This document shows, piece after piece, positions 20,116-30,900 of a DNA stretch of 64,000 nucleotides. The position numbers and the translations under genes are program-made. The stretch comes from Hirschia maritima DSM 19733. Its GTDB lineage: Bacteria > Pseudomonadota > Alphaproteobacteria > Caulobacterales > Hyphomonadaceae. The notes beneath the pieces were generated by a model, which was not told the DNA's origin, ran no database searches, and saw only the letters and a list, made by a program, of their open reading frames with translations. Position 1 is the stretch's first letter, and each line of letters begins with the position of its first letter. The stretch is taken from positions 124,001 to 188,000 of the forward strand of contig NZ_KB899546.1 in assembly GCF_000378345.1 (NCBI RefSeq), in the 5' to 3' direction.

Positions 20116-22737
20116 ATGGATATGGAAAAATTCACCGACCGCGCACGTACACTTATAGGTACAGCTCAAACAGCTGCCGTTGCTGCGGGTCATCAACAAC
20201 TCTCTTCTGAACACATTCTACAAGCGCTATTTGCTGAAAATGATCAGCTCAGCGCTAACCTCATTCGAGCTGCAGGCGGTCGCCCTGAACAGGCACAACA
20301 ACTCAATGAGCAAGCCCTAAATGCGATCCCCAAAGTCACTGGCTCAGGTGCAGGCCAGCTATCGCTCAGTCAGGGCACAGCTGCCCTCCTCACGACATCG
20401 CAAGCAGATGCCCAGAAAGCTGGCGATTCCTTTGTAACTGTTGAACGCCTTCTCATCGCAACAGCAAAAGGCAAGGACAAGGCCGCATCTGCACTCGAGG
20501 CAGCAGGCGTTACACCAAAATCATTAGAACAAGCCGTGGACAATTTGAGACAAGGGCGGACTGCTGACAGCGCAAATGCTGAAGAAGGCTATGAAGCCCT
20601 TTCCAAGTATGCACTGGATCTGACAGATGCGGCTCGCGCAGGAAAACTCGACCCAGTTATAGGGCGCGATGAAGAAATACGGCGCACAATACAGGTATTG
20701 TCTCGTCGCACAAAAAACAATCCAGTTCTAATCGGTGAACCGGGCGTAGGTAAAACCGCCATCGCAGAGGGATTGGCAAATCGTATTGTAGACGGTGATG
20801 TACCCGAAAGCTTGCGTAATAAACGTCTCCTCTCGCTGGATATGGGAGCATTGATCGCTGGTGCAAAATACCGGGGTGAATTTGAAGAACGCCTTAAAGC
20901 TGTCCTGACCGAAGTCACGGCTGCCGAAGGGCAAATCATTCTATTTATTGATGAAATGCATACTCTCGTTGGTGCAGGTAAATCTGATGGTGCAATGGAT
21001 GCATCAAATCTACTAAAGCCTGCCCTCGCCCGTGGTGAATTGCACTGCGTTGGGGCAACGACACTAGATGAATACAAAAAACATGTTGAAAAAGATGCTG
21101 CCCTCGCGCGTCGTTTCCAGCCAGTTTTTGTTGAAGAGCCTTCCTTGGAAGACACAATTTCTATCTTGCGTGGACTAAAAGAGAAATATGAAGTTCACCA
21201 CGGTATCCGGATCTCTGACGGTGCTATTGTGTCAGCTGCTACACTTTCCAACCGCTACATAACTGACCGCTTCATGCCGGACAAAGCAATCGATTTGATG
21301 GATGAAGCTGCATCTCGACTGCGTATGGCTGTTGAATCAAAACCTGAAGAATTAGACGAGATAGATCGCCGCCTCATGCAGCTTCGTATCGAGGCAGAGG
21401 CTCTAAAAAAGGAAAATGATGACGGCTCGAAAGATCGTTTGTCACACATTGATGCAGAAATAAAAACTCTTGAAGCTCAATCAAGTGAAATCACAACAGC
21501 ATGGGAAGCTGAAAAATCCCGAATTGGTGGAGCAACTCAAGCCAAAGAACAATTGGACAAGGTCCGCGCAGAATTAGCAGATGCTGAGAGACGTGCGGAT
21601 TGGGAAACGGCTGGGGAACTTAAATACTCAACCATCCCCGCGTTGGAACAACAAATTTTAGATGCAGAAACCGCCGGAGACAGCGCAACAAATACACTTG
21701 TCAAAGAGGTGGTGGATGCCGAGGCTATCGCATCTGTTGTTTCTCGATGGACAGGAATCCCAGTCGACAAAATGCTGGAAGGTGAAAGAGAAAAACTGCT
21801 CACCATGGAAACAAACCTTGCCGAAAGAGTAGTTGGGCAAGACGAAGCGTTAGCTTCTGTTTCTAATGCGGTACGCCGTGCTCGTGCAGGATTGCAAGAT
21901 CCCAACCGCCCTATCGGATCATTCTTGTTTGTTGGTCCAACTGGGGTAGGTAAAACGGAACTTACAAAAGCTCTCGCTGAATTTTTATTTGATGATGAAA
22001 GCGCAGTACTTCGCTTGGATATGTCTGAATACATGGAGAAACATGCTGTTTCTCGTATGATTGGAGCTCCTCCCGGATATGTTGGCTATGAAGAAGGTGG
22101 CGCACTAACAGAAGCGGTTCGCCGGCGTCCATATCAGGTCATTCTATTTGATGAAATTGAAAAAGCGCACCCCGACGTCTTCAATACACTTCTTCAAGTG
22201 TTGGATGATGGCCGCCTTACAGACGGACAAGGGCGAACAGTCAATTTCAACAACACTTTGATCGTAATGACATCCAACCTTGGCGCACAAGCCCTGGCCA
22301 ATGACGCCTCTGAAACAGAGGTGTCCGATGAAGCGCGCGCAAGTGTCATGACCGCTATACAAGGACACTTCCGTCCTGAGTTTCTCAATAGAATCGATGA
22401 AACAGTTTTCTTTAAAAGACTGGGCCGCGCTGAGATTGACAGAATTGTTGGTGTTCAACTCAAGCGTCTCGACAAGCTTTTGGAAGACAGGCGGATCACA
22501 ATGAAAATAGATGAAGCCGCAATGAAATGGTTGGCCGATAAAGGATATGATCCAGTTTATGGAGCCCGTCCTCTGAAACGCGCTATTCAAAAAGAAGTAC
22601 AGGATCCACTCGCTCGAATGATCCTTGAAGGACGCATTAAAGATGGAGATTCTGTAGATATCTCAGTGGAAGATGGCGCTTTAACCCTAAATGGCGTTCC
22701 AACCAACTTCATAGGTCGGCCGGATGCATTCAACTAA
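20116..22737 (+). CDS. clpB: ATP-dependent disaggregase ClpB
   Basis: ClpB is the cytoplasmic AAA+ hexamer that, with DnaK, pulls proteins out of aggregates after heat stress. The 873-residue protein has the N-terminal Clp-repeat domain (1-145), NBD1 with Walker A GEPGVGKT near residue 207 and Walker [11 protein letters not shown], the coiled-coil middle domain (about 410-530) that distinguishes ClpB from ClpA/ClpC, and NBD2 with GPTGVGKT near residue 605 and [14 protein letters not shown]. There is no ClpP-binding IGL/IGF loop apparent. GAAAGGGG precedes the ATG. It is monocistronic, with its own promoter and terminator. Confidence 0.98.
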   Translation: MDMEKFTDRARTLIGTAQTAAVAAGHQQLSSEHILQALFAENDQLSANLIRAAGGRPEQAQQLNEQALNAIPKVTGSGAGQLSLSQGTAALLTTSQADAQKAGDSFVTVERLLIATAKGKDKAASALEAAGVTPKSLEQAVDNLRQGRTADSANAEEGYEALSKYALDLTDAARAGKLDPVIGRDEEIRRTIQVLSRRTKNNPVLIGEPGVGKTAIAEGLANRIVDGDVPESLRNKRLLSLDMGALIAGAKYRGEFEERLKAVLTEVTAAEGQIILFIDEMHTLVGAGKSDGAMDASNLLKPALARGELHCVGATTLDEYKKHVEKDAALARRFQPVFVEEPSLEDTISILRGLKEKYEVHHGIRISDGAIVSAATLSNRYITDRFMPDKAIDLMDEAASRLRMAVESKPEELDEIDRRLMQLRIEAEALKKENDDGSKDRLSHIDAEIKTLEAQSSEITTAWEAEKSRIGGATQAKEQLDKVRAELADAERRADWETAGELKYSTIPALEQQILDAETAGDSATNTLVKEVVDAEAIASVVSRWTGIPVDKMLEGEREKLLTMETNLAERVVGQDEALASVSNAVRRARAGLQDPNRPIGSFLFVGPTGVGKTELTKALAEFLFDDESAVLRLDMSEYMEKHAVSRMIGAPPGYVGYEEGGALTEAVRRRPYQVILFDEIEKAHPDVFNTLLQVLDDGRLTDGQGRTVNFNNTLIVMTSNLGAQALANDASETEVSDEARASVMTAIQGHFRPEFLNRIDETVFFKRLGRAEIDRIVGVQLKRLDKLLEDRRITMKIDEAAMKWLADKGYDPVYGARPLKRAIQKEVQDPLARMILEGRIKDGDSVDISVEDGALTLNGVPTNFIGRPDAFN

Positions 22738-22771
22738 GCGCCCTTCCCCTTGCCATACGTATTGATCAAAT

Positions 22772-22806
22772 AAAAGCCCGCCTACTTTTACAGTAGGCGG
22801 GCTTCC
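22772..22806. terminator. Bidirectional terminator between clpB and the repeat-protein gene
   Basis: A perfect 11-bp GC-rich stem, GCCCGCCTACT (22776-22786) with its complement (22792-22802), lies between the two convergent genes. The minus strand continues CTTTTATTTG, a good T-run for the repeat-protein transcript; the plus strand continues CTTCCTAATTT, poorer for clpB. Confidence 0.85.
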
Positions 22807-22826
22807 TAATTTAGCTTAGTGGATTA

Positions 22827-24860
22827 TTACTGACCATCAACCAAATCAGTTACGCCATCTTTCACGGCATCCACAACTGCATTTTCTGCATCAGTTTTAG
22901 CTTCTTCAACGGCTCCATCGACAGCTTCTTCAGCTTTTTCTTGTACCGTTTCTAGGATTGAATCTGAAGCTTCAGATGCTGCTTCTGCAGTAGTTTCTTC
23001 CACTGCACCTTCAACTGCTTCTGTTACGTCTGCTTCTGCATCTGCTACAACTTCGTCTGTCGCTGCTTCAACTGCTTCTGTGACATCTGCTTCAGCGTCT
23101 GCAACAACTTCTTCAGTTGATTTTTCTACGGCTTCAGTCACGTCTGCTTCTGCATCAGCTACAACTTCGTCTGTCGCTGCTTCAACTGCTTCTGTAACTT
23201 CCGCTTCTGCATCAACAACAACTTCGTCTGTCGCTTCTTCAACCGCTTCTGTAACTTCCGCTTCTGCATCAGCTACAACTTCGTCTGTCGCTTCTTCAAC
23301 CGCTTCTGTAACTTCCGCTTTTGCATCAACAACAACTTCGTCTGTCGCTGCTTCAACGGCTTCTGTGACATCTGCTTCAGCGTCTGCAACAACTTCATCT
23401 GTCGCTGCTTCAACGGCTTCTGTGACATCTGCTTCAGCGTCTGCAACAACTTCATCTGTCGCTGCTTCAACTGCTTCTGTTACGTCTGCTTCAGCGTCTG
23501 CAACAACTTCTTCAGTTGATTTTTCTACGGCTTCAGTCACGTCTGTTTCTGCATCTGCAACAACTTCATCTGTCGCTTCTTCAATTGCTTCTGTTACGTC
23601 AGCTTCAGCGTCTGCAACAACTTCGTCTGTCGCTGCTTCAACAGCTTCAGTCACGTCTGCTTCTGCATCTGCAACAACTTCTTCTGTCGCTACTTCAACG
23701 GCTTCTGTGACGTCTGCTTCTGCATCAGCTACAACTTCTTCTGTCGCTACTTCAACAGCTTCAGTCACGTCTGCTTCTGCATCTGCAACAACTTCTTCTG
23801 TCGCTACTTCAACGGCTTCTGTGACGTCTGCTTCTGCATCAGCTACAACTTCTTCTGTCGCTGCTTCAACAGCTTCTGTGACATCTGCTTCAGCGTCTGC
23901 AATAACTTCTTCTGTCGCAACTTCAACGGCTTCTGTGACGTCTGCTTCAACATCAGCTACAACTTCGTCTGTCGCCGCTTCAACGGCTTCAGTTACGTCA
24001 GCTTCTGCATCCGCTACAACTTCGTCTGTCGCCACGTCTACTTCTTCTGCTAGCACAGCATCAGCTTCATCAAGCTTTTCTAGGATGCTTGCGTTCAAAT
24101 CGTCTGTTTCGTAGTTTTCATCAACTGGCTCAGCGACGATCGCTTCTGTTTCAACTACCTCTTCTACAGTCTCAACAATTGTTTGAGAGGCTTCTTCAAC
24201 AGGTGTTTTTTGCAGTTCAACAACTTGTTCAACATCAGCAACTTCAACCAAAGTATCGGCTTCCGTTGATTCAACGACTTCAGTTACCTCAGCTTCAAGT
24301 TCTTCTACGATAGAAGCTTTTTCCTCAGCTTGCGTCTCAACAACTGTAGCAACAGCGTCTTCAACTTCTTCATCAGAGACCAACTGAGCAACGTCTGTTG
24401 TTACTTCTTCTGCAACTTCTTCGACTTCAACTTTTTCAGCTGGAACGACTTCTTCAACAGCTTCAGTTACACTTGCTTCTGGTACAATAGCTGCTGCTAC
24501 TTGATCAGCTAATGATACTTCTTCAGTCAGTGGCTCTTTTGATACGAAAGGAAGATAGATCCATTTCTCAGCTTCACCATCTGCTGAAATCTTGGCCCAA
24601 TCGTCTTTAGTTTCAAAAACCGAAATCTCCGCGCCAACACCTAACATTTCATCGAAAGTGGACGCCATTTCTGGCTGAGAAAAAACTGGAATAAATTTTG
24701 GAGTAATTGCAAAGCGCTCAACTGAAACGCTTACGGTTTCTTGTGCGGCTTCAGTTGCTTCAACTTGCTGCGCTGATGCTGGTGTGAGTGTCAGAGCGAA
24801 TCCAGCAACTGACGCAAACAAAGCAGACTTCAATGTCTTCATTTTTGAAATTGTTTTCAT
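22827..24860 (-). CDS. Secreted acidic repeat protein with an SH3-like N-terminal domain
   Basis: A 677-residue protein with a signal peptide (ALFASVAGFALTLTPASA, cleavage likely before QQVEA). A compact region at about 45-110 (PVFSQPEMASTF, WAKISADGEAEKWIYLPF) looks like a bacterial SH3 domain, often found in envelope proteins. Then comes an acidic Val/Glu/Ala-rich linker, 17 full copies of a 19-residue unit (consensus EAVEAATDEVVADAEADVT) between partial copies, and a similar degenerate helical tail. The repeats should form a long negatively charged amphipathic helix or helical rod in the periplasm or outside. AGGGA precedes ATG 24860. I do not recognise a characterised homologue; a structural, divalent-ion-binding or cell-surface role is possible. 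Confidence 0.85.
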   Translation of the reverse strand: MKTISKMKTLKSALFASVAGFALTLTPASAQQVEATEAAQETVSVSVERFAITPKFIPVFSQPEMASTFDEMLGVGAEISVFETKDDWAKISADGEAEKWIYLPFVSKEPLTEEVSLADQVAAAIVPEASVTEAVEEVVPAEKVEVEEVAEEVTTDVAQLVSDEEVEDAVATVVETQAEEKASIVEELEAEVTEVVESTEADTLVEVADVEQVVELQKTPVEEASQTIVETVEEVVETEAIVAEPVDENYETDDLNASILEKLDEADAVLAEEVDVATDEVVADAEADVTEAVEAATDEVVADVEADVTEAVEVATEEVIADAEADVTEAVEAATEEVVADAEADVTEAVEVATEEVVADAEADVTEAVEVATEEVVADAEADVTEAVEVATEEVVADAEADVTEAVEAATDEVVADAEADVTEAIEEATDEVVADAETDVTEAVEKSTEEVVADAEADVTEAVEAATDEVVADAEADVTEAVEAATDEVVADAEADVTEAVEAATDEVVVDAKAEVTEAVEEATDEVVADAEAEVTEAVEEATDEVVVDAEAEVTEAVEAATDEVVADAEADVTEAVEKSTEEVVADAEADVTEAVEAATDEVVADAEADVTEAVEGAVEETTAEAASEASDSILETVQEKAEEAVDGAVEEAKTDAENAVVDAVKDGVTDLVDGQ
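23022..23990 (-). repeat. Coding tandem repeat, 17 units of 57 bp
   Basis: The block is exactly 17 x 57 bases, each unit encoding 19 residues. Units differ at a few codons; a variant with KSTEE occurs twice, each time followed by the same next unit, showing that groups of units were copied. At 23636-23748 and 23750-23862 a 113-base stretch is repeated exactly, a second-order period of 114 bases. Such arrays change length by slippage or recombination. Confidence 0.95.
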
Positions 24861-25065
24861 GAATACAGGGTCCCTACGATTTAAAACGAAATGCCTATTC
24901 TCGATGAGCCAGACAGATTAATTCTGTAACTTCTTCTGACTTCCCCCAGTAACTGAACCAGAATTCGGCAAGACGTCACAAAAATTCACAAGGCCAGACT
25001 ACCAACCTCTTAATGAACGTTAACTAAACGTAAATAAAATAAAATCAAGAAGTTCGCTGTGTTTA

Positions 25066-25863
25066 TTACAGATCAATAATATCAACTCTAAGAAAGCCGA
25101 ATTTTTCTAGTACTGTAGAGTAAGCAACCTTGTTTGCTCTACCGCCAGTAAGTAAAGCACGCCCATTACGAGAACTGTTGCTTGGTTTTTCTTCTTTTAG
25201 GCGTTTAATTACCTGCCGGGCAATCGCTTCACCTGAGTCTATTAACTTTTTTACATGTTTGGGACAGGCATTTTGAATTTGATGTTTAATCAAAGGAAAA
25301 TGCGTACATGCCAATACGATAGTATCTATATCTTCACCATTTTCTTTCGAGAATAAAGGTGAAATAGCAGTTTCAAACTGATCAATCGAAAGAACTTCAT
25401 CTCTCACATATCGTTCAGCCAATTCCACCAAGCCTGCTGTTCCGTAGCGTAACACCTTAACTTTAGAAGCAAATTCTTTTTCAAGATTATTCAGGTATTG
25501 TCTTCGCACCGTCCCTGGTGTTGCCAACACACCTACAACGCCAGTTTCGGTATGTTCGGCAGCCGGTTTAATGGCCGGAACTGTTCCAACAACCGGAATA
25601 TCCACACATTCACGAACAGCATCTAGAGCCAAGGTACTGGCAGTATTGCATGCCAATACAAGCAAATCCGGTTGAGCTTCTTTCACCAACGCTGCACACA
25701 ACATCGGCAGGCGTTCTTTTAGCTCTTGATCCGTTTTCAAACCATATGGAAAAAAACCAGAATCTGCAGCATAATCAATAGTTACATTTGGAGCTTGTTC
25801 TTGGATCGATTGAACGATGGAAAGCCCACCAACACCGCTATCAAAGACCAGAACTCGGCTCAT
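25066..25863 (-). CDS. murI: Glutamate racemase
   Basis: MurI converts L- to D-glutamate for peptidoglycan in the cytoplasm. The start chosen gives 265 residues, the normal length, with the N-terminal VLVFDSGVGGLSI, first catalytic Cys in LVLACNTAST and second in IVLACTHFPLI, and the YAADSGFFPYG segment. The longer open frame upstream only reads into aguB. AAGGAA lies about ten bases before ATG 25863, inside the end of aguB, whose stop is five bases upstream, so the two are co-transcribed. Confidence 0.95.
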   Translation of the reverse strand: MSRVLVFDSGVGGLSIVQSIQEQAPNVTIDYAADSGFFPYGLKTDQELKERLPMLCAALVKEAQPDLLVLACNTASTLALDAVRECVDIPVVGTVPAIKPAAEHTETGVVGVLATPGTVRRQYLNNLEKEFASKVKVLRYGTAGLVELAERYVRDEVLSIDQFETAISPLFSKENGEDIDTIVLACTHFPLIKHQIQNACPKHVKKLIDSGEAIARQVIKRLKEEKPSNSSRNGRALLTGGRANKVAYSTVLEKFGFLRVDIIDL

Positions 25864-25868
25864 TTGCT

Positions 25869-26738
25869 CTAATTTCCTTCTTTCGGAACTATCGCTGACA
25901 CTAGCGAAGTATACATGTCTGTTCGACGATCCCTGAAGAAACCCCATGCTGCACGCATCTGATCAATATAATCAAGATCAAACCGCGCTACACGAATTCC
26001 CTCTTCTTCTCGATCCATATCTTCGATGACTTCACCAACTGCATCACATATAAAGCTTGTGCCATAAAATGACTGCCCCTGTTCACTTCCAACTCTGTTG
26101 GCCGCCGCAATCGGAATAACATTAGCCACTGCATGTCCCTGCATCACGCGTCGCCACCGAGCAGCGGTATCCATATCCGGCTCTTGAGGCTCTGAACCAA
26201 TTGCAGTTGGATAAAGCAATAGATCAGCTCCCGCCAATGCCATTGCCCTAGCGCATTCAGGGAACCATTGGTCCCAGCAAATCCCAACCCCTATTCTACC
26301 TTTCTGAGTGTCCCAAACCTTGAAGCCCGTATCACCCGGTTTGAAGTAGAATTTCTCCTGATACCCAGGGCCATCAGGAATGTGAGTTTTACGATATACC
26401 CCCAACAATTCACCATCAGCATCAATCATCACGACAGAATTAAAATAATGCGGACCAGATTTTTCATATATGGAAACGGGAATGACAATTTCCAATTCTT
26501 TAGCTATTGGCGCTAAAGCGCTAACGCACGGGTGCTCATTCCAAACATAAGCTCTTGAAAACTCTTTTTCTTCTTGAGTTTTGCAAAAATAGTGGCCCTG
26601 AAACAACTCAGGGATAAGAACCACTTCAGCACCTTGCTTTGCAGCCTGCTCAATATGCTTGATCACTGTGTTGATATTTTCATTTATATCATTACTAAAA
26701 GCGCTCTGTATAATCCCAACTGTTAGAATACGGGTCAT
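25869..26738 (-). CDS. aguB: N-carbamoylputrescine amidase
   Basis: AguB hydrolyses N-carbamoylputrescine to putrescine, CO2 and ammonia. The 289-residue nitrilase-superfamily protein shows the catalytic triad: Glu in VLIPELFQGHYF, Lys in YRKTHIPDGPGYQEKFYF and Cys in GVGICWDQWFPECAR. These blocks match the N-carbamoylputrescine amidase branch closely. It follows aguA after 33 bases and precedes murI by five, so the pathway step before it is encoded next door. Confidence 0.95.
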   Translation of the reverse strand: MTRILTVGIIQSAFSNDINENINTVIKHIEQAAKQGAEVVLIPELFQGHYFCKTQEEKEFSRAYVWNEHPCVSALAPIAKELEIVIPVSIYEKSGPHYFNSVVMIDADGELLGVYRKTHIPDGPGYQEKFYFKPGDTGFKVWDTQKGRIGVGICWDQWFPECARAMALAGADLLLYPTAIGSEPQEPDMDTAARWRRVMQGHAVANVIPIAAANRVGSEQGQSFYGTSFICDAVGEVIEDMDREEEGIRVARFDLDYIDQMRAAWGFFRDRRTDMYTSLVSAIVPKEGN

Positions 26739-26771
26739 GCTAAATTCTCAAGCCTTAAAGTCACTAACACT

Positions 26772-27803
26772 CTATGCGGGTTGCTGTTGAGTGATGCAGT
26801 GAAACGAACCACCGCCTGTTAAAATATAATTCGACGGTAAGCCGATTACACGTCTATCAACAAATATGCCCTTCAATATGGCAATAGCTTCATTTGCTGC
26901 TTTTTCGCTATTGTTTCCATATGTTGGAACTACAACACTGCCATTTCCGATTATAAAATTCATGTGGCTCGCTGGAGCTATATCCCCAGCCAAATCACGA
27001 TACACCCCCGGTGATGGAATACGCGTAACGCGCAATTTTTTTCCGCAAGCGTCCATTTGAGATGCTAGTACAGAATAAATTTCGTCAAGCACATCTGCAT
27101 TTGGGTCATCTTCCCCATATGGCGACTGGCAGACGACATGAGATGGCCCCACAAAACGAGCAACATTGTCAACATGACCATCTGTATGGTCATTGAGCAA
27201 TCCACCATCCAACCAAATAACTTTCTTAGCACCCAAAGCACTAGCCAATGCTTGTTCTGCGTCAGCTTCAGATTTCCAGTGCATATTTCGGTTAGGATTT
27301 AATAAGCATTCTCGAGTGGTCAAAAATGTACCCTGCCCATCTCCATCAATAGCGCCGCCTTCAAGAATAAAATCATGTGCTTTGTGAATTGCGTCGGCGT
27401 GCCAGCTTATAGCTTTGCCGACTTTATCATCATGTTCATATATGTATTTCTCGCCCCAGCCATTGGTTTGAAATACAGCCGCAACTTCAGCAGATTGGAA
27501 GATAGGCCCAGTGTCTCTCAGCCAAATATCTCCATATTGTTGAGAGATAATTTCAGCTATATCTCCCACTATGTCTTGAGCACTCGTTTTCGCTTCATCA
27601 TTCTTGACCAGTAGCTTAACTTTATCGCCCTGCCGTCCGTCGACACTTTGGGATAATGCACTAATCATATTGGCAACTTCTTCACGCGCAAATTTTGGGT
27701 CTGGTGCCCAAAGATCCATGCCTGTTGGCCAGGCGGTCCAGATGGCCTTGTGCTCTTCCCACTCCGCTGGTGGAATTAAAGCCTTATTGTCAATCACCGC
27801 CAT
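26772..27803 (-). CDS. aguA: Agmatine deiminase
   Basis: AguA converts agmatine to N-carbamoylputrescine and ammonia. The 343-residue protein has the family blocks WPTGMDLW, YGDIWLRDTGPIF, FILEGGAIDGDGQG, LDGGLLNDHTDGHVDN and the C-terminal catalytic Cys in LTGGGSFHCITQQQP. It is the first gene of an aguA-aguB-murI operon; together with AguB it makes putrescine from agmatine. No arginine decarboxylase is in the window, so the source of agmatine is not shown. Confidence 0.96.
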   Translation of the reverse strand: MAVIDNKALIPPAEWEEHKAIWTAWPTGMDLWAPDPKFAREEVANMISALSQSVDGRQGDKVKLLVKNDEAKTSAQDIVGDIAEIISQQYGDIWLRDTGPIFQSAEVAAVFQTNGWGEKYIYEHDDKVGKAISWHADAIHKAHDFILEGGAIDGDGQGTFLTTRECLLNPNRNMHWKSEADAEQALASALGAKKVIWLDGGLLNDHTDGHVDNVARFVGPSHVVCQSPYGEDDPNADVLDEIYSVLASQMDACGKKLRVTRIPSPGVYRDLAGDIAPASHMNFIIGNGSVVVPTYGNNSEKAANEAIAILKGIFVDRRVIGLPSNYILTGGGSFHCITQQQPA

Positions 27804-27898
27804 GGTGAGAAATTCCTGATATTGCCAGCTACTAAATAAACATTCAGCGCGGTTATATCTGCTTTAATCCAATCGTCGTCAACGCAAATCCTCAACAA

Positions 27899-27932
27899 AG
27901 AAAAAGGGCGGCACTTCAATGCACCGCCCTCT
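27899..27932 (-). terminator. Intrinsic terminator of the Oar-like TonB receptor gene
   Basis: On the minus strand AGGGCGGTGC pairs with GTGCCGCCCT (one imperfect pair) and is followed by TTTTTC. It lies 26 bases beyond the receptor stop codon. Confidence 0.87.
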
Positions 27933-27957
27933 CTCAATTTAGATATCTAAGCTAGAC

Positions 27958-30900
27958 TTAGAATTCGTAACGAAGACCTACACGTACTTCGTACTGAGAA
28001 GCACTACCGTTTCTGGAAGGACGGATGTCATCTTCAGGCTCCAGATTAGAGTGTTCATACAAAACACCCCATTCATCGTTCAACAAGTTTGTAAAGTTGT
28101 CGATTGTTACGAACGCTTTAGTGCGGTGAGCAGACATGATACCAGGAAGCTCTTGCTCGATGCGCAAGTCAACTTTACCCCACCAACCACTTTCGAATTC
28201 GTTACGTTCAGCACCAGGACGTAGAGTGTTGTCTACGAAATCTAGGTAAGGTGTGAAACCGAATGGGTTGATTGTACCGTTGAATGTCGCTGAGTAAGGA
28301 GTTCCAGATCTCATGAAACCAAAAGCAGATAATGTTGTTGCATAGTCAGCGATAAATTCTTTTTCATAGCTAACCAAACCAGTCCAACGGTGTCTTGTGT
28401 TCCAGTCAGAAGTAGAAAGAACTTCAGCTTGTGGGTCAAAGAACGCACGGAATACGTAGTTTGAGAAACCAACAGAGCTATTCATTGGAGATACGTCTTT
28501 AGCGTCGTTGAACGCGTATCCGATCTGCCAGTTCAATCCATTGTCGTAATCTTTCGCAACGTTGAAAGAGATAGACAGTGCTTCATTTGCTACATCGCTA
28601 GTGTTTGTAAGAACAAAAGAAGGCTCACGTACTGAAGAGAATTCTGGATATCCTTCCTCTGTTGTACCAGTTTGTTCTAGATCACCGCGCAACCAGATAG
28701 CAGAGTTTTCACCCTGTGACCAAATAAGGTCTGCATCGATTGCGTATTCACCGCCAAGGAAGCTCATGAAGCCAGGTACTGATAGGTCTGGCATCCATTG
28801 AGCACCAATGTTGAATTTCCATTCTGAAGGAATTTCAAAATCTGGGTCTAGGTAGTTAATCTCGAAGTTTGAACCTTCACCTGTTGCAATTGAGTCAACG
28901 AGGACCTGAGGAATACACCAACCTGGCCCTTCAGGAACACCTTCTTCACACAATGCATAAGTTTGTGCTGCAAGATCCAAATCTCTAATGTTGTCACCAA
29001 ATTGAACAACATTGTTGTTTGAATATGTGTTTGACAACCATACATTCGGGTCACCACCGGAGTAACGACCAACACCAGCACGTACTGTCAAGTTATCTTT
29101 AGGTTCCCAAGTAATCGCAACACGCGGTTGAACTAGGCTAGCACCATCAAGGTTTTGACCGTTTGAGAAACCATAAGTGTCAAGGAAATCTGGGTTTGTT
29201 GGCGCAGCATCATCTGTTTGCCAGAAGTCATAACGCAGACCGTAAGTTACTGCCAATGTTGGAGTTGCTTGGAATTCATCCTGAACATAAAGAGTGTTTA
29301 CAGCGTATCCCCAATCAGCCGCCGCATCTACCGGGTTCTGAGATGGTGCGTTGTTGTAGTATGTGCGACCAATTTGGTTGCGGAAAGCATCGATGCTGTC
29401 GAAACGAATTTCTGTTTCAGTGTGCTGAACAAAAAGGTTGAAAATGTCGTACTGTTCACGCTCATAACCAAAAGTCATGTTGTGGCGACCAACATTATAG
29501 AAACCTTTAAGTGCCAGGTTCAGAATGTCGTAGTTTAACTTGTTTGATTGACGTGAGTCGTCTCCACCCAAATAAACATCTACATCACCTAGACCATCGC
29601 GATCTTCTAGTTGAACACGGAACTCACCAAAGTCTGTTCCACCAATTGATACTTGTCTGTTGTCAAGCTCAACTTTACCCAAACGAATTTCTGTTGAGAA
29701 GCTGTCTGTCCAATCAGAATACAAGAAACCAACTAATTGGTTCAATTCTGCACCACGCTCGTATAGGTGATTTGAGAATTCCAATTCGTTGTTGTCACCA
29801 TCTGACTGAGCAATGTTGAACCCATCATTATAGATGTATGTCAGAGCTGCACGGTGGTTATTGGAGATATTCCAGTCCAATTTAGCGAAGATTTTTTCGT
29901 CTTCTTCATCCATACTTGATGGAATAACGCCTGGATTATACTGATATACTGTATTTGCGATGTCGATAATTTCGTCAAGCTCAGCTTGCGTCACGTCAAC
30001 TTCATTGATTGCACCTGAACCAATTACGCCACGTTCGAAGATTTCAACGCCTTCTAGTTTTTCATAGCCTACAGAGAAGAACAATTTGTCTTTTACAATA
30101 GGACCGCTAACTTGAACACCGTAGCGCTTTTCATCAAAGTCAGGAACTTCGATGTTGTCGCCTTCAAGTGAGTCACCTTTTAGAGCTTCATTTGTGTAGT
30201 CAAAGAAAACAGAACCGTGGAATTCGTTACCACCTGATTTTGTTACAGCGTTGATGTTACAAGCTGTGAAACCACCATATTGTACGTCAAATGGAGCAAG
30301 CTCAACAGCCACCTGCTCGATAGCGTCGAAGGGGAATGGTTGGCGCTCTGTCGGGTAACCGTTTGAGTTCAAACCAAAACCATCATTCATGCGCACACCA
30401 TCAAGTGTGAACGAGTTGAAGCGTGGGTTTTTACCGCCACACTGGATTGGGTCGATACCAGAACGTCCTTCGTTTACATACACACGAGGGTCAATACGAA
30501 GAACGTCACCAATGTTACGGTTGATTGTTGGAGCAGATTCCAACGTATCAATGTTAAATACAGTGCTTGGGCCTGTTGCAACTTGAGCAAGTGGGGCAGC
30601 TGAAGCAGTGATTACTACCGTTTCCAAGGTACGAGTTTCATCAGTTTCCAAAACAAATGGAAGATCTGTAGTTTTACCCAAACCAAGAGCGAGGTCAGAC
30701 ACTGAAGACGCACGATATCCGTCCGCGGCTACAGCAACAGTGTAAAGACCACTGATTGATAGACCACGAACGTTAAAAGTACCATTTGAATTTGTTGACG
30801 CTGTACGTGCGACACCAGTACTAGTGTTCGTCACTGTTACGGCTGCACCAGAAACAGCAGCGCCATTTGCGTCAACGACTGAACCACGAACAGAAGACGT

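Noticed and set aside
20589-21155. Minus-strand open frame opposite clpB
   Set aside because: Shadow of the conserved NBD1 region; its residue content is low-complexity Ser and Arg, as expected for an antisense frame.
23080-24114. Long plus-strand open frame rich in Ser, Thr and Ala opposite the repeat-protein gene
   Set aside because: It is the reverse strand of the 57-bp coding repeat; the repeat unit creates an open frame in every copy. The minus-strand protein has a signal peptide, a start with Shine-Dalgarno and a terminator; this frame has none.
25014-25027. TTAATGAACGTTAA upstream of the repeat-protein gene as a CtrA site
   Set aside because: The spacing between the TTAA halves is six bases, not seven, and flanks do not match.
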